A stretch of DNA of 64,000 nt, taken from CAMLIZ01 sp036231905. Lineage in GTDB: Bacteria > Pseudomonadota > Gammaproteobacteria > Burkholderiales > Burkholderiaceae_C. Shown in pieces: positions 25,469 through 34,482 of this stretch; within the stretch, counting starts at the first letter, position 1; every line of letters begins with the position of its first letter. Both the position numbers and the translations under genes were made by a program. Location of the stretch: NCBI RefSeq assembly GCF_036231905.1, contig NZ_JAZARE010000005.1, positions 62,001 through 126,000 on the forward strand, given 5' to 3'. Below the pieces are notes generated by a model. The model searched no databases and had not been told where the DNA came from. It saw only the letters and a list, made by a program, of their open reading frames with translations.

Positions 25469-27008
25469 GAGTCTGGGCGGCAGAGCATCGGAGCCTTCTT
25501 CGCGGGTCGAGCAGGCTTATAACGGCGGGGCACGCAGTCGCAGGACTGTCCCCCGGCGCCGTCCTGCGGCCGCCGCCTCCTCCTTTATGTCCCGCGCCTG
25601 CGCGCCCCGCCATCCTGAGCGGCACCGGTGTGCCGTGCCCCGGCCCTTCAAGTGCAATGCATCCTCGCCATGCGCCTCAGGCTCAGTGCCAGGCACACCA
25701 GCTTCCACTCGGCCTGCACACGGTGCAACCCCCGCAGGCTGAACTGGCGGAACCCCAGCACGTTCTTGATCCACCCATTGGGCGGCTCGGCGATCCACTT
25801 GCGCCGCCGGTACGCGGCCTTGCCTTCGTCGGTCTGCAGCTTGGCGGCCATGGCCGCGGTGTGGGGTGAGCGCTCGGGATCGAAGTGCAGGGCCTGCTTG
25901 CCTTCGCGCCCCAACGCCACCACCAGATCGCAGCCACTGCACGCCAGGGCCTCGAACACCGCCTCGGCCTTGTAGCCAGTGTCGGTCAGCGCCTGCTCGG
26001 GCAGCACGCCCAGGTTGTCCTTGACGGCCTGCAGCATCGTGGGCAACTGGGCTGCGTCGCTGGCGCTGTTGGTCAACTCGGCGGCCACGACGATGTGCGC
26101 CGTATCGTCCACCGCCGTCTGCGCGTTGTAGCCGGCGTCGAAGCCGCCGCCGGCGCGCTTCATGATGCGGCTGTCGGGGTCGGTGAAGTTGTCCTGCGCC
26201 TTGTCCTCGGGTTGGCCGAACTCGCGCTTGTGGCGCCCTCCGCGCGGCGGCTCGTCGGGGTCGCGCCCGCGCTGCATGTCGGCTTCGCACTGGCGCTGCT
26301 CCAGGCGCCCACGCGCCTCGGCGATGGCCGCCAGGCGTGCCTCGCGCCGGGCGATCTCGGCCGGAATGTCTAGCTCGGCCTCGTTCTTCTCGGCTTCGTC
26401 GGCCTGCTGTGCGCGCTTGAGCAATGCGTCGATCTGCGCCTTGAGCTCGGCCTCGGCCTTGAGCATGTGGCCGTAGCTCATGGCCTTGTGGCGGCTGGCG
26501 TTGGCCTTGAGCTTGGTGCCGTCCACCGCGATGGTGCCCAGCTTGACCAGGCCCATCTCGCGCGCCAGGCGCACCACCTGCACGAACAGCTCGCTCAGCT
26601 CCTTCAGATGGAAGGCCCGGAAGTCGCCGATCGTGCGGTGGGCGGGGAAGTTGCCCGCCCCCAGGCACCCTGAAGGCCACGTCCTCGTGCAGCTTCCTGG
26701 CGATCTTGCGCGAGCTGAACACGCCCGTGGCGTAGCCGTACACCAGCACCTTGACCATCATCGCCGGGTGGAACGGCTGGTTGCGCGGGCCGCCTTTGTC
26801 GTAGCGGGCGTGGAACGCGCTCAGATCCAGCGTGTCCACCGTGTCGCTGATGAAGTGCGCCAGGTGCCCTTCGGGCAGCCAGTCCTGAATCGCCTCGGGC
26901 AGCAGCAGCATCTGCTGCGGGTCGTACGGAAGGTAGTTCGCGGCCATGGCCGGCGAAGCTACCTCAACCTCCCATCGCCGTCACCTGCTTCTTCTGCCGC
27001 CCAGACTC
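25469..27008 (-). mobile_element. IS1182-type insertion sequence, 1540 bp
   Basis: The element is bounded by identical 16-bp terminal inverted repeats (GAGTCTGGGCGGCAGA at 25469-25484 and its complement at 26993-27008). CTAG flanks both ends (25465-25468 and 27009-27012), best read as a 4-bp target duplication. It carries a single transposase gene of the IS1182 group in two frames, so the copy is probably inactive. It lies between a diguanylate cyclase gene and the stop codon of a YihY-family gene. The boundary follows from the matching ends; the choice to exclude CTAG from the element is an interpretation. Confidence 0.85.
25648..26947 (-). pseudogene. IS1182-family transposase, frameshifted
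   Basis: The N-terminal part (start MAANYLPYDPQQMLLLPEAI, the DUF772-type domain) reads in one frame from 26947 to about 26665. The rest, including the DDE residues (Asp in TIAVDGTKLKANA, Asp in ALTDTGYKAEA, Glu in WIAEPPNGWIK), reads in the frame one base further on and ends at 25648. The join lies in the run around 26664-26665, where one extra G (C on the coding strand) breaks the expected FRVLGAGNFPAHRT reading. Restoring the frame needs a +1 skip. About 432 codons in total, a normal length. An assembly error is possible. Confidence 0.8.
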
Positions 27009-28247
27009 CTAGTTTTCCAGCAGGTCCTTCAGCGTCATGTTCTCGAAGCCGGCCTGGTGCCAGAAGCGCCCGAGTTCGGGCGCCGGCTGCAGCAGCAGCT
27101 GCGCCATCAGCGGGCGCGCCGGCGTGGTGGTGGGCTCGCACAGCAGCACATGCCGCTGCGCACCGGCTTCATCCAGGCGCGCCGCCCAGTCCATGGCCAC
27201 CAGCGTGTCGAGGATGGGCTCGATCTGCAGCGGTTCGGTTCGCAGGCGCTGGGCCAGGTCGGTGATGGACACGCCGTGCGTCTGCGAGCGGCGCGCCGCT
27301 GCCAGCTCGCGCAGCACCGCCACGGCCAGCACGAAGCGATGGCCCGGCGTCGAAGGCCGTCGCACCACCCGCATCTGCAGGCTGGGCGCATACGCCGCCA
27401 CCACTGCGCCCAGCAGCACGATCACCCAGCCGAGGTAGAGCCACACCAGGAAGATGGGCACGGTGGCAAAGGCGCCGTAGATCGTGGAATAGGTGGGCAC
27501 CGATTGCACATACCAGGCGAGCGCGCGCTTGGCGATCTCGAAGCCGACCGACACGAACAGCCCGCCCGCCAAGGCATGGCGCCACAGCACCAGCGTGTTG
27601 GGCACGTAGTGGAACAGCCCCGCGATGGCGGCCGTGAGCATGCCGAACTGCAGCAGGCCCAGCAGCACGCTCAGGCTGCCCGGCATCGCGCCCACCAGGC
27701 CGTTGGAGGCCGTGACCGCATACGAGGTGAGCGACAGGCTCACGCCCAGCACCAGCGGGCCCAAGGTGACGGCGGCCCAGTACACCAGCACCCGCTGCGC
27801 GATCGGCCGCGGCGAGCGCACGCGCCAGATGCCGTTGAGCGTGCGGTCGATCGTGAGCATCAACGCGATGGCGGTGAACACCAGCACCACCAGGCCCACG
27901 CTGCCCAGCCGGCTCGCCTTGGCCGCGAACTGCGTGAGCGCGCCCAGCACGGGCTTGGCGATGGTGTCCGGCACCAGGCTCTGCAGGAAGTACTTCTCCA
28001 GCGCACCGCGGAAGTTGCCGAACATCGGGAAGGCGGAGAACACCGCCAGCATCACGGTGAGCAGCGGCACCAGCGCGATCAGCGTGGTGAACGTGAGGCT
28101 GCTCGCCGTGAGCCCGAGGCGGTCTTCACGAAAGCGCAAGCGCAAGGTGCGAAGGGTGTCGAACCAGGGCCAGGTGCGCAAGGTGCGCAGCAGGAACGCG
28201 ACCGCTTCTTTCCAGGTGGCGGTCTTCAACAAGGGGGGCACGGTCAT
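27009..28247 (-). CDS. YihY/BrkB-family inner-membrane protein
   Basis: This integral membrane protein has about 412 residues. It has the family core of six helices, including LTASSLTFTTLIALVPLLTVMLAVFSAF and GWVIVLLGAVVAAY, and a hydrophilic C-terminal region that resembles a winged helix. The family was once linked to RNase BN in error; its function is unknown. Its TAG stop is formed by the CTAG at the edge of the insertion sequence. The ATG at 28247 is chosen; in-frame ATGs at 28259 and 28268 are possible. No convincing ribosome-binding site is seen. Its start overlaps that of the divergent DUF2069 gene. Confidence 0.85.
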   Translation of the reverse strand: MTVPPLLKTATWKEAVAFLLRTLRTWPWFDTLRTLRLRFREDRLGLTASSLTFTTLIALVPLLTVMLAVFSAFPMFGNFRGALEKYFLQSLVPDTIAKPVLGALTQFAAKASRLGSVGLVVLVFTAIALMLTIDRTLNGIWRVRSPRPIAQRVLVYWAAVTLGPLVLGVSLSLTSYAVTASNGLVGAMPGSLSVLLGLLQFGMLTAAIAGLFHYVPNTLVLWRHALAGGLFVSVGFEIAKRALAWYVQSVPTYSTIYGAFATVPIFLVWLYLGWVIVLLGAVVAAYAPSLQMRVVRRPSTPGHRFVLAVAVLRELAAARRSQTHGVSITDLAQRLRTEPLQIEPILDTLVAMDWAARLDEAGAQRHVLLCEPTTTPARPLMAQLLLQPAPELGRFWHQAGFENMTLKDLLEN

Positions 28248-28653
28248 GCTGGCTATCATGCCAAACATGGTGGTCACTTCAGACGTGGTGCGCGCGACGC
28301 GCGTGTTGGCCGTGGGCAGCGTGCTGGGCCTCATTGCGCTCGGGCTGGCATGGGAACTGTGGCTCGCCCCCACCGGCAGCCGCAGCCTTGCGCTGAAGGT
28401 GCTGCCGCTGGCCCTGCCGCTGGCCGGGCTGCTCAAGCACCGCATGTACACCTACCGCTGGGTGAGCCTGCTGGTGTGGATCTACTTCACCGAAGGCGTG
28501 GTGCGCGCCACCAGCGAGCGCGGCATCAGCGTGTGGCTGGCTTGCGTGGAGATCGTGTTGTGCCTGGTGCTGTTCACCGCCTGCGCGCTGCACGTGCGCT
28601 GGCGCCTGCGCAACGCGGCATTGCACAACCAGGAACAGGAGGCGCGCGCATGA
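28246..28653 (+). CDS. DUF2069 membrane protein
   Basis: This small inner-membrane protein has up to 135 residues and four hydrophobic helices. It carries the family's LKVLPLALPLAGLLKHRMYTYRWVSLLVW signature region. The function is unknown. The ATG at 28246 has an AAGGGGGG site at good spacing; ATGs at 28258 and 28267 are in frame and would give 131 and 128 residues. Its stop overlaps the start of the FAD oxidase (ATGA), so the two are co-translated. Confidence 0.8.
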   Translation: MLAIMPNMVVTSDVVRATRVLAVGSVLGLIALGLAWELWLAPTGSRSLALKVLPLALPLAGLLKHRMYTYRWVSLLVWIYFTEGVVRATSERGISVWLACVEIVLCLVLFTACALHVRWRLRNAALHNQEQEARA

Positions 28654-30056
28654 GCGGCCCGTTGTTGAATGCGCTGCGCGACGCGGTCGGCGCGGACCAG
28701 GTGATCACCGAAGGCGACTTGTCCGCCTGGGAGCTGGACTGGCGCAAGCGCTTCCGCGGCAAGGCACTCGCCGTGGTGCGGCCGGCGGACACCGCGCAGG
28801 TGGCGGCGGTGGTGCGCGCCTGCGCCGCACACGGCGCGGCGCTGGTGCCGCAAGGCGGCAACACCGGGCTGGTGGGCGGCAGCGTGCCGGACACCAGCGG
28901 CACACAGGTGCTGCTGAGCCTGGGGCGGTTGAACCGAATCCGCGCGATCGACAAGGCCAACCTCACGCTCACCGCGGACGCCGGCTGCGTGTTGCAGACG
29001 GTGCAGGAAGCCGCCGCCGCGCAAGGCCTGCTCTTCCCCTTGAGCCTCGCCGCCGAAGGCAGCTGCACCATCGGCGGCAACCTGGCCACCAATGCTGGCG
29101 GCACCCAGGTGCTGCGTTACGGCAATGCACGCGAGCTGTGCCTGGGCCTGGAAGTGGTTACCGCCGCCGGCGAAGTGTGGGACGGCCTCTCGGGCCTGCG
29201 CAAGGACAACACCGGCTACGACCTGCGCGACCTCTTCGTGGGCAGCGAGGGCACGCTGGGCATCATCACCGCGGCCACGCTGAAGCTTTATCCACTACCG
29301 GCGGCCGAGATGACGGCGCTGGGCGCGTGCGACTCGATGGCGCAGTGCGTGCAGCTGCTGGGGTTGGCCCAGGCCAGGCTGGGCGCCGGCCTGACCGGTT
29401 TCGAGGTGATGGGGCGGTTTGCGCTCGACCTGGTGGCCAAGCACTTCCCGCAGTTGCCCAAGCCCTTGCCGGGTGCGGCGTGGACCGTGCTGCTGGAGCA
29501 GTCCGACGGCGAAGGCGAACAGCATGCACGCGCTTTGTTCGAAGCCCTGCTGGAGCAGGCGCTGGAAGACGGCCTGGTCTCGGACGCGGTGGTGGCCGAG
29601 AGCGTGGCCCAGTCGCACGCGCTGTGGCACCTGCGCGAGTCGATTCCGCTGGCCCAGGCGGAAGAAGGCCTGAACATCAAGCATGACATCGCCTTGCCGG
29701 TGTCCCGCATTCCCGCCTTCGTGGAGCAGGCCGATGCCGCGCTGCTGGAGCGCTTTCCGGGTGCGCGGCTGGTGAACTTCGGCCACCTCGGCGACGGCAA
29801 CCTGCACTACAACCTGCAGGCCCCGGAAGGTGTGGTCGCCGATGAGTTCCTGGCCGCGCACGAAGCTGCCGTCAACGCGCTGGTGTACGACGCGGTGCAG
29901 GCGCACGGCGGCTCCTTCTCGGCGGAGCACGGCATCGGCAGCCTCAAGCGCGAGGAACTGGTGCAACGCAAGTCGCCGGTGGCACTGGGCCTCATGCGGG
30001 CCATCAAGCAGGCGCTCGACCCGCAGCGGCTGCTCAACCCCGGCAAGGTGCTCTGA
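28650..30056 (+). CDS. FAD-linked 2-hydroxyacid oxidase (GlcD/D-2-hydroxyglutarate dehydrogenase type)
   Basis: This flavoprotein has 468 residues. It has a PCMH-type FAD domain (VVRPADTAQVAAVVRAC, VPQGGNTGLVGGSVP, GSCTIGGNLATNAGG, GSEGTLGIITAATLKLYP) and a C-terminal FAD-oxidase domain (VNFGHLGDGNLHYN, EHGIGSLKREEL). It oxidises a D-2-hydroxyacid such as D-lactate, glycolate or D-2-hydroxyglutarate. No glcE or glcF gene follows, which favours the stand-alone D-2-hydroxyglutarate/D-lactate dehydrogenase group. It starts inside the DUF2069 stop codon with an AACAGGAGG site upstream. Confidence 0.9.
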   Translation: MSGPLLNALRDAVGADQVITEGDLSAWELDWRKRFRGKALAVVRPADTAQVAAVVRACAAHGAALVPQGGNTGLVGGSVPDTSGTQVLLSLGRLNRIRAIDKANLTLTADAGCVLQTVQEAAAAQGLLFPLSLAAEGSCTIGGNLATNAGGTQVLRYGNARELCLGLEVVTAAGEVWDGLSGLRKDNTGYDLRDLFVGSEGTLGIITAATLKLYPLPAAEMTALGACDSMAQCVQLLGLAQARLGAGLTGFEVMGRFALDLVAKHFPQLPKPLPGAAWTVLLEQSDGEGEQHARALFEALLEQALEDGLVSDAVVAESVAQSHALWHLRESIPLAQAEEGLNIKHDIALPVSRIPAFVEQADAALLERFPGARLVNFGHLGDGNLHYNLQAPEGVVADEFLAAHEAAVNALVYDAVQAHGGSFSAEHGIGSLKREELVQRKSPVALGLMRAIKQALDPQRLLNPGKVL

Positions 30057-30083
30057 GTCGCGCCTGCCGCAGGCTCGTGGGCG

Positions 30084-30572
30084 CTATTGCAGCGGCTCTT
30101 TCAGGGCCTTCGGCAATGGCAAGGCAGCCACCTCGATGCCCTCTTCCAGCAGCGCCTCCGCATCCTCGGGGGTGGCCTGGCCGCGGATGCCTCGTTGCTC
30201 GGCTTCGCCATAGTGGATGCGCCGCGCTTCGTCGGCAAAACGTTCGCCCACGTCTTCGGTATTGGCCATCACGTGGCGCACGGCCTTGAGCCACAGGGCC
30301 TGCATCTCGGCCGGTGTGGGTGGTGCCTGGGGCGCCGCAGCTGCGCCTGCCGGCGCCACGGACGCTTCCTTCGGCGCAGTGGATGGCAGTGCAGGCGCCT
30401 TCGCGCCCGACAGGTTCAGCCGCGGCGCGCTGGGCAGGCGGCTGATCACCCGGTCGGCACACAACGGGCATTCCACCAGGGCGCGGCCGTTCTGCGACTG
30501 GTAGTCGTCCTCGGAGGCAAACCAGCCCTCGAACCCATGGCCGTTGGCGCATTGCAGGTTGAGGACCTTCAT
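30084..30572 (-). CDS. DUF1178 family protein
   Basis: The protein has 162 residues. An N-terminal zinc-ribbon-like region (LQCANGHGFEGWFAS ... VECPLCADRV) and a C-terminal helical half (ALWLKAVRHVMANTEDVGERFADEARRIHYGE) match the DUF1178 family. A Pro/Ala-rich linker joins them. The function is unknown. It lies 30 bp beyond the NUDIX gene and may be the last gene of the nuo transcript. It converges on the FAD oxidase gene. Confidence 0.85.
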   Translation of the reverse strand: MKVLNLQCANGHGFEGWFASEDDYQSQNGRALVECPLCADRVISRLPSAPRLNLSGAKAPALPSTAPKEASVAPAGAAAAPQAPPTPAEMQALWLKAVRHVMANTEDVGERFADEARRIHYGEAEQRGIRGQATPEDAEALLEEGIEVAALPLPKALKEPLQ

Positions 30573-30602
30573 GACAGCTCTATCGGCAGCCGCGGGGGGG
30601 AT

Positions 30603-31184
30603 TCAAGCCGCCACCGGCTGCCACTGCAGCGGCCAGGCGCCTGCGCGCCAGCGCGACAGCCACAGCAGCCCGATGAGGGTCTTGGCGTCGGTCAGCTCAC
30701 CGCGCGCAGCCAGCGCTTCGAGTTCTTCGGCTGCCATCGGGAGGACATCGATGTGCTCGCCATGGTCCAGGTCGCGCTCGCCCAAGCTCAAGCCGCGCGC
30801 GAACCACACCTCGATGGCTTCGGTGGAATAGGCGGCGGCGTTGTGCATCACGCAGGCCCGTGCCCATTCGGCCGCGCGATAGCCGGTCTCCTCGGCCAGC
30901 TCGCGCGCCGCGCAGGTGAGTGCGTCTTCGCCCGGATCCATCTTGCCGGCCGGGAACTCGAGCAAGACCTGCTGCAGCGGCCAACGGTACTGGCGCTCCA
31001 TCACCAGCCGGCCGTCGTCGAGGATGGGCACCACCATCACGGCGCCCGGGTGCACCACGTACTCCCGCGTGGCGGTGTCGCCGGTGGGCAGGCGCACGGT
31101 GTCGCGCTGGGCGTGCAGGAAGCTGCCGCGCAGCAGCGGCTCGGACTGCAGGGGCGTCTCGATCAGGTGGGTGTCATCAGCCAT
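30603..31184 (-). CDS. NUDIX hydrolase (ADP-ribose pyrophosphatase type)
   Basis: The protein has 193 residues with a complete NUDIX box, GKMDPGEDALTCAARELAEETGY (G-x5-E-x7-REU-x-EE-x-GU). It also has the ADP-ribose pyrophosphatase context VVHPGAVMVVPILDDGRLVMERQYR and EFPAGK upstream of the box. It likely hydrolyses ADP-ribose, to AMP and ribose 5-phosphate. The ATG at 31184 overlaps the end of the DUF2818 gene by eight bases. Its place just beyond nuoN may reflect clean-up of NAD-derived ADP-ribose. Confidence 0.88.
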   Translation of the reverse strand: MADDTHLIETPLQSEPLLRGSFLHAQRDTVRLPTGDTATREYVVHPGAVMVVPILDDGRLVMERQYRWPLQQVLLEFPAGKMDPGEDALTCAARELAEETGYRAAEWARACVMHNAAAYSTEAIEVWFARGLSLGERDLDHGEHIDVLPMAAEELEALAARGELTDAKTLIGLLWLSRWRAGAWPLQWQPVAA

Positions 31185-31479
31185 GGTGGCGGCGCAGCTG
31201 GCGCCAGACAAAACCGGGGAAGGCAAAAGTGAGGAAGAGGCAGGCGAAGGCGGCATAGAACTGCCAGCCTTGCGAGTGCACCTGGCCGATGCGCGCCTCC
31301 AGCAGCCAGCCCACGGCCAGGCTTGCGCCGGCCAGCAGCACCAGCTCGGCCAGGCGCCACACAAAGGCCTTGTGCGCGGGCTTGGGCCCCACCAGCAGGA
31401 TGCGCTGGCTGATGAACGGCAGGTTGGCCGCCAGCAGCGTCACCAGCAGCACCAGCCAGACCTCGGGGCCATGAGCCAT
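31177..31479 (-). CDS. DUF2818 membrane protein
   Basis: This inner-membrane protein has 100 residues and three hydrophobic helices (VWLVLLVTLLAANLPFI, LAELVLLAGASLAVGWLL, FYAAFACLFLTFAFPGFV). It matches the DUF2818 family, which in betaproteobacteria commonly sits directly after nuoN. The role is unknown; association with complex I is a context-based guess. It starts 10 bp after the nuoN stop. Confidence 0.85.
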   Translation of the reverse strand: MAHGPEVWLVLLVTLLAANLPFISQRILLVGPKPAHKAFVWRLAELVLLAGASLAVGWLLEARIGQVHSQGWQFYAAFACLFLTFAFPGFVWRQLRRHHG

Positions 31480-31489
31480 CGTTCGCCCG

Positions 31490-32974
31490 TCAGGTGGACA
31501 AGGCCTTGACGATGGCGTCGCGGCACATCGCCATCAGGCCGTTGGGCAGCAGCCCGAAGACCAGCACCGCCGCGCCGTTGAGTGCCAGCAGCGTGCTCAT
31601 GCCGCCGGTGCCCACCACGGGCTGCTCGTCCACCGGCTCGTCGAAGTACATGACCTTGACGATGCGCAGGTAGTAGAAGGCCGCAATCAGCGACAGCAGC
31701 ACCGCCACCACCGCCAGCCAGATGTAGCCGATGAGGTTGGTGGTCACCAGCGCCTGCAGCACCGCCAGCTTGGCGTAGAAGCCCACCGTCGGCGGAATGC
31801 CGGCCAGCGAGAACATGAACACCGCCATCACGCCGGCCAGCCAGGGGTTGCGCCGGGCCAGGCCTGCGAGGTCCTGGATCTCATCGGCCTCGAAGCCCTG
31901 GCGCGCCATGAACAGGATGAGCCCGAAGGTGCCCAGCGTGGTGAGCACATAGGTCACCAGGTAGAACATGGACGAGCTGTAGCCGTTGGCGGCCGACAGC
32001 GTGTTGAGCGACACCACCGTCGGCGTGAGGCCGAGGATCATGAAGCCCATCTGGCCGATGGTGGAGTACGCCAGCATGCGCTTGAGGTTGCTCTGCGCGA
32101 TCGCGGCCAGGTTGCCGATGACCAGCGAAGCCACCGACAGCACGATCAGCATCTGCTGCCAATCCTGGCCCAGGCCCACCATGCCCTCCACCAGCAGGCG
32201 GATGGTGATGGCAAACGCGGCGATCTTGGGCGCACCGGCGATCATGAGCGTCACGGCCGTGGGAGCGCCGTGGTACACGTCCGGAATCCACATGTGGAAC
32301 GGTGCCGCACCCAGCTTGAAGCCCAGCCCGGCCACGATGAACACCACGCCGAACACCAGCACCTGCTTGTTGGGCGTGCCGGTGGAGATGGCATCGAACA
32401 CGCGGGGGATTTCCAGCGAGCCGGTGGCGCCGTACATCATTGACAGGCCGTACAGCAGGAAGCCGCTGGCCAGCGCACCGAGCACAAAGTACTTCATGGC
32501 CGCTTCGGTGGACACTGCATGGTCACGCCGCATGGCCACCAGCGCGTAGGTGGACAGGCTCATCAACTCCAGGCCCAGGTACACCACCAGGAAGTTGTTG
32601 GCCGCGATCATCACCGAGATGCCCAGCAGCGAGAACAGCGACAGGGTGAAGAACTCGCCCTTCAGCATGTCGCGCGAGGCGATGTACGGTTGGGCGTACG
32701 CCATCGTGAGCATCACGGCCAGCGTGGAGAACAGCGCCAGCAGGTGCCCCATCGGGTCGCTGACCACCATGCCCTGCATCGCATAGGCGGTGGTGCCGGC
32801 GTCGAAGTTGTTCAGGTGCAGCACGGCCACCGCGGCCAGCGACGCCTGGGTGAGCCAGAAGGTCACGCGGCGCTGGGGATGCGTCACGAACAGGTCCACC
32901 AGCGCGACGCAGCATGCCATCACCAGCAGCAGGATCTCGGGGCTGATCACCAGCCAGTTCATCGAGTTCATCAT
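31490..32974 (-). CDS. nuoN: NADH-quinone oxidoreductase subunit N
   Basis: This antiporter-like membrane subunit of complex I has 494 residues and 14 helices. Conserved segments include the Glu/Lys-bearing LGLELMSLSTYALVAM and GFKLGAAPFHMWIPDVYHGAPT. It forms one of the three proton channels. It is the last nuo gene, 7 bp after nuoM. Two adjacent ATGs (32974 and 32971) are possible starts. Confidence 0.97.
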   Translation of the reverse strand: MMNSMNWLVISPEILLLVMACCVALVDLFVTHPQRRVTFWLTQASLAAVAVLHLNNFDAGTTAYAMQGMVVSDPMGHLLALFSTLAVMLTMAYAQPYIASRDMLKGEFFTLSLFSLLGISVMIAANNFLVVYLGLELMSLSTYALVAMRRDHAVSTEAAMKYFVLGALASGFLLYGLSMMYGATGSLEIPRVFDAISTGTPNKQVLVFGVVFIVAGLGFKLGAAPFHMWIPDVYHGAPTAVTLMIAGAPKIAAFAITIRLLVEGMVGLGQDWQQMLIVLSVASLVIGNLAAIAQSNLKRMLAYSTIGQMGFMILGLTPTVVSLNTLSAANGYSSSMFYLVTYVLTTLGTFGLILFMARQGFEADEIQDLAGLARRNPWLAGVMAVFMFSLAGIPPTVGFYAKLAVLQALVTTNLIGYIWLAVVAVLLSLIAAFYYLRIVKVMYFDEPVDEQPVVGTGGMSTLLALNGAAVLVFGLLPNGLMAMCRDAIVKALST

Positions 32975-32981
32975 GATGGGA

Positions 32982-34460
32982 TCAGGTGGGCAGCTTGGAG
33001 GTTTGCACGTGCTTGAGCAGTTGCTCCACCGACTGGTGCATCACGTCGGTGAACGGCTTGGGGTACACCCCCATCCAGAGCACGGCAGCCGCCAGCAGCG
33101 CCAGCATCGAGAATTCACGCGCGTTGATGTCGGTGAGCGTGCGCACGTTGTCGTTCGTCACGTCGCCAAAGTACACCCGCTTATACATCCACAGCGTGTA
33201 CGCGGCGCCGAAGATCAGCGTGGTGGCGGCGATGGCGGCCAGCCAGAAGTTGGCCTTCACCGTTCCCAGGATCACCATCCATTCGCCGACGAAGCCGCCG
33301 GTGCCCGGCAGGCCGCAGTTGGCCATGGCGAAGAACAGGGCGAACGCGGCGAACTTGGGCATGGTGTTGACCACGCCTCCATAGGAGGAAATCTCGCGCG
33401 AATGCACGCGGTCGTAGAGCACGCCGATGGCCAGGAACATCGCACCCGACACGAAACCGTGCGAGATCATCTGCACGATGGCACCCGACACGCCCAGCTC
33501 GCTGAAGATGAAAAAGCCGAGCGTCACGAACCCCATGTGGGCGATGGACGAGTAGGCCACCAGCTTCTTCATGTCCTGCTGCACCAGGGCCACCAGGCCG
33601 ATGTACACCACCGCGATCAGGCTCAGCATGATCATGAACCAGGCGTACTCGTGGCTGGCGTCCGGCGCAATCGGCATCGAGAAGCGCAGGAAGCCGTAGG
33701 CACCGAGCTTCAGCATGATGGCCGCCAGCACCACCGAGCCGCCGGTGGGCGCTTCCACGTGGGCATCGGGCAGCCAGGTGTGCACCGGCCACATCGGCAC
33801 CTTGACGGAGAAGGCCGCAAAGAAGGCGAAGAACAGCGCCGTCTGCGAGCCCAGGGACAGCGGCAGCTTGTGCCAGGTGGCGATGTCGAAGCTGCCACCC
33901 GACTTGTAGTACAGGTAGAGCAGCGCGATCAGCATCAGCAGCGAGCCGAGCAGCGTGTACAGGAAGAACTTGAACGCCGCATACACCCGCCGCGGGCCGC
34001 CCCAGACGCCGATGATGATGTACATCGGAATCAGCGTGGCTTCGAAGAAGGTGTAGAACAGCAGCCCGTCCAGCGCCGAGAACACACCGACCATGAGCCC
34101 GGACAGGATGAGGAAGGCGCCGTAGTACTGGTGCAGCCGGTCGGTGATGACCTCCCAGCCCGCCATCACCACGATCACGGTGATGAACGCGGTGAGCAGC
34201 ACGAACCACACCGAGATGCCGTCCACGCCGAGGTGGTACTGCACATTGAAGCGCTCGATCCAGGGCATGTTTTCCTGGAACTGCATCGCAGCCGACGCGG
34301 TGTCGAAGCCGGTGACCAGCGGAAGCGTGACCACGAAGCTGGCGATGGCCGCCAGCAGCGCCAGCCAGCGCACCGCCTTGCCGTTGCCCTCGCGCCCCAG
34401 CGCCAGCAGCAGGCCGCCCGCAAGAATCGGCAGCCAGATCGCAACACTCAAGAGACCCAT
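32982..34460 (-). CDS. nuoM: NADH-quinone oxidoreductase subunit M
   Basis: This antiporter-like subunit of complex I has 492 residues and 14 helices. Family hallmarks are DGLLFYTFFEATLIPMYIIIG (Glu of the proton path), SVKVPMWPVHTWLPDAHVEAPT (Lys) and VAYSSIAHMGFVTLG. It lies 22 bp beyond nuoL. Confidence 0.97.
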   Translation of the reverse strand: MGLLSVAIWLPILAGGLLLALGREGNGKAVRWLALLAAIASFVVTLPLVTGFDTASAAMQFQENMPWIERFNVQYHLGVDGISVWFVLLTAFITVIVVMAGWEVITDRLHQYYGAFLILSGLMVGVFSALDGLLFYTFFEATLIPMYIIIGVWGGPRRVYAAFKFFLYTLLGSLLMLIALLYLYYKSGGSFDIATWHKLPLSLGSQTALFFAFFAAFSVKVPMWPVHTWLPDAHVEAPTGGSVVLAAIMLKLGAYGFLRFSMPIAPDASHEYAWFMIMLSLIAVVYIGLVALVQQDMKKLVAYSSIAHMGFVTLGFFIFSELGVSGAIVQMISHGFVSGAMFLAIGVLYDRVHSREISSYGGVVNTMPKFAAFALFFAMANCGLPGTGGFVGEWMVILGTVKANFWLAAIAATTLIFGAAYTLWMYKRVYFGDVTNDNVRTLTDINAREFSMLALLAAAVLWMGVYPKPFTDVMHQSVEQLLKHVQTSKLPT

Positions 34461-34482
34461 TTGTTGTTCTCCGCCTTCTGCT

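Noticed and set aside
26655..26675. Programmed frameshift in the transposase
   Set aside because: The frame change needed is +1, no slippery heptamer is evident, and a single-base insertion explains it simply.
26946..28649. Very long open frame upstream of the GlcD-type oxidase, and similar long frames antisense to RND, nuo, pnp and hscA genes
   Set aside because: They overlap well-conserved genes, have Arg/His/Gly-rich low-complexity translations and match no family; they come from high GC and third-base bias.
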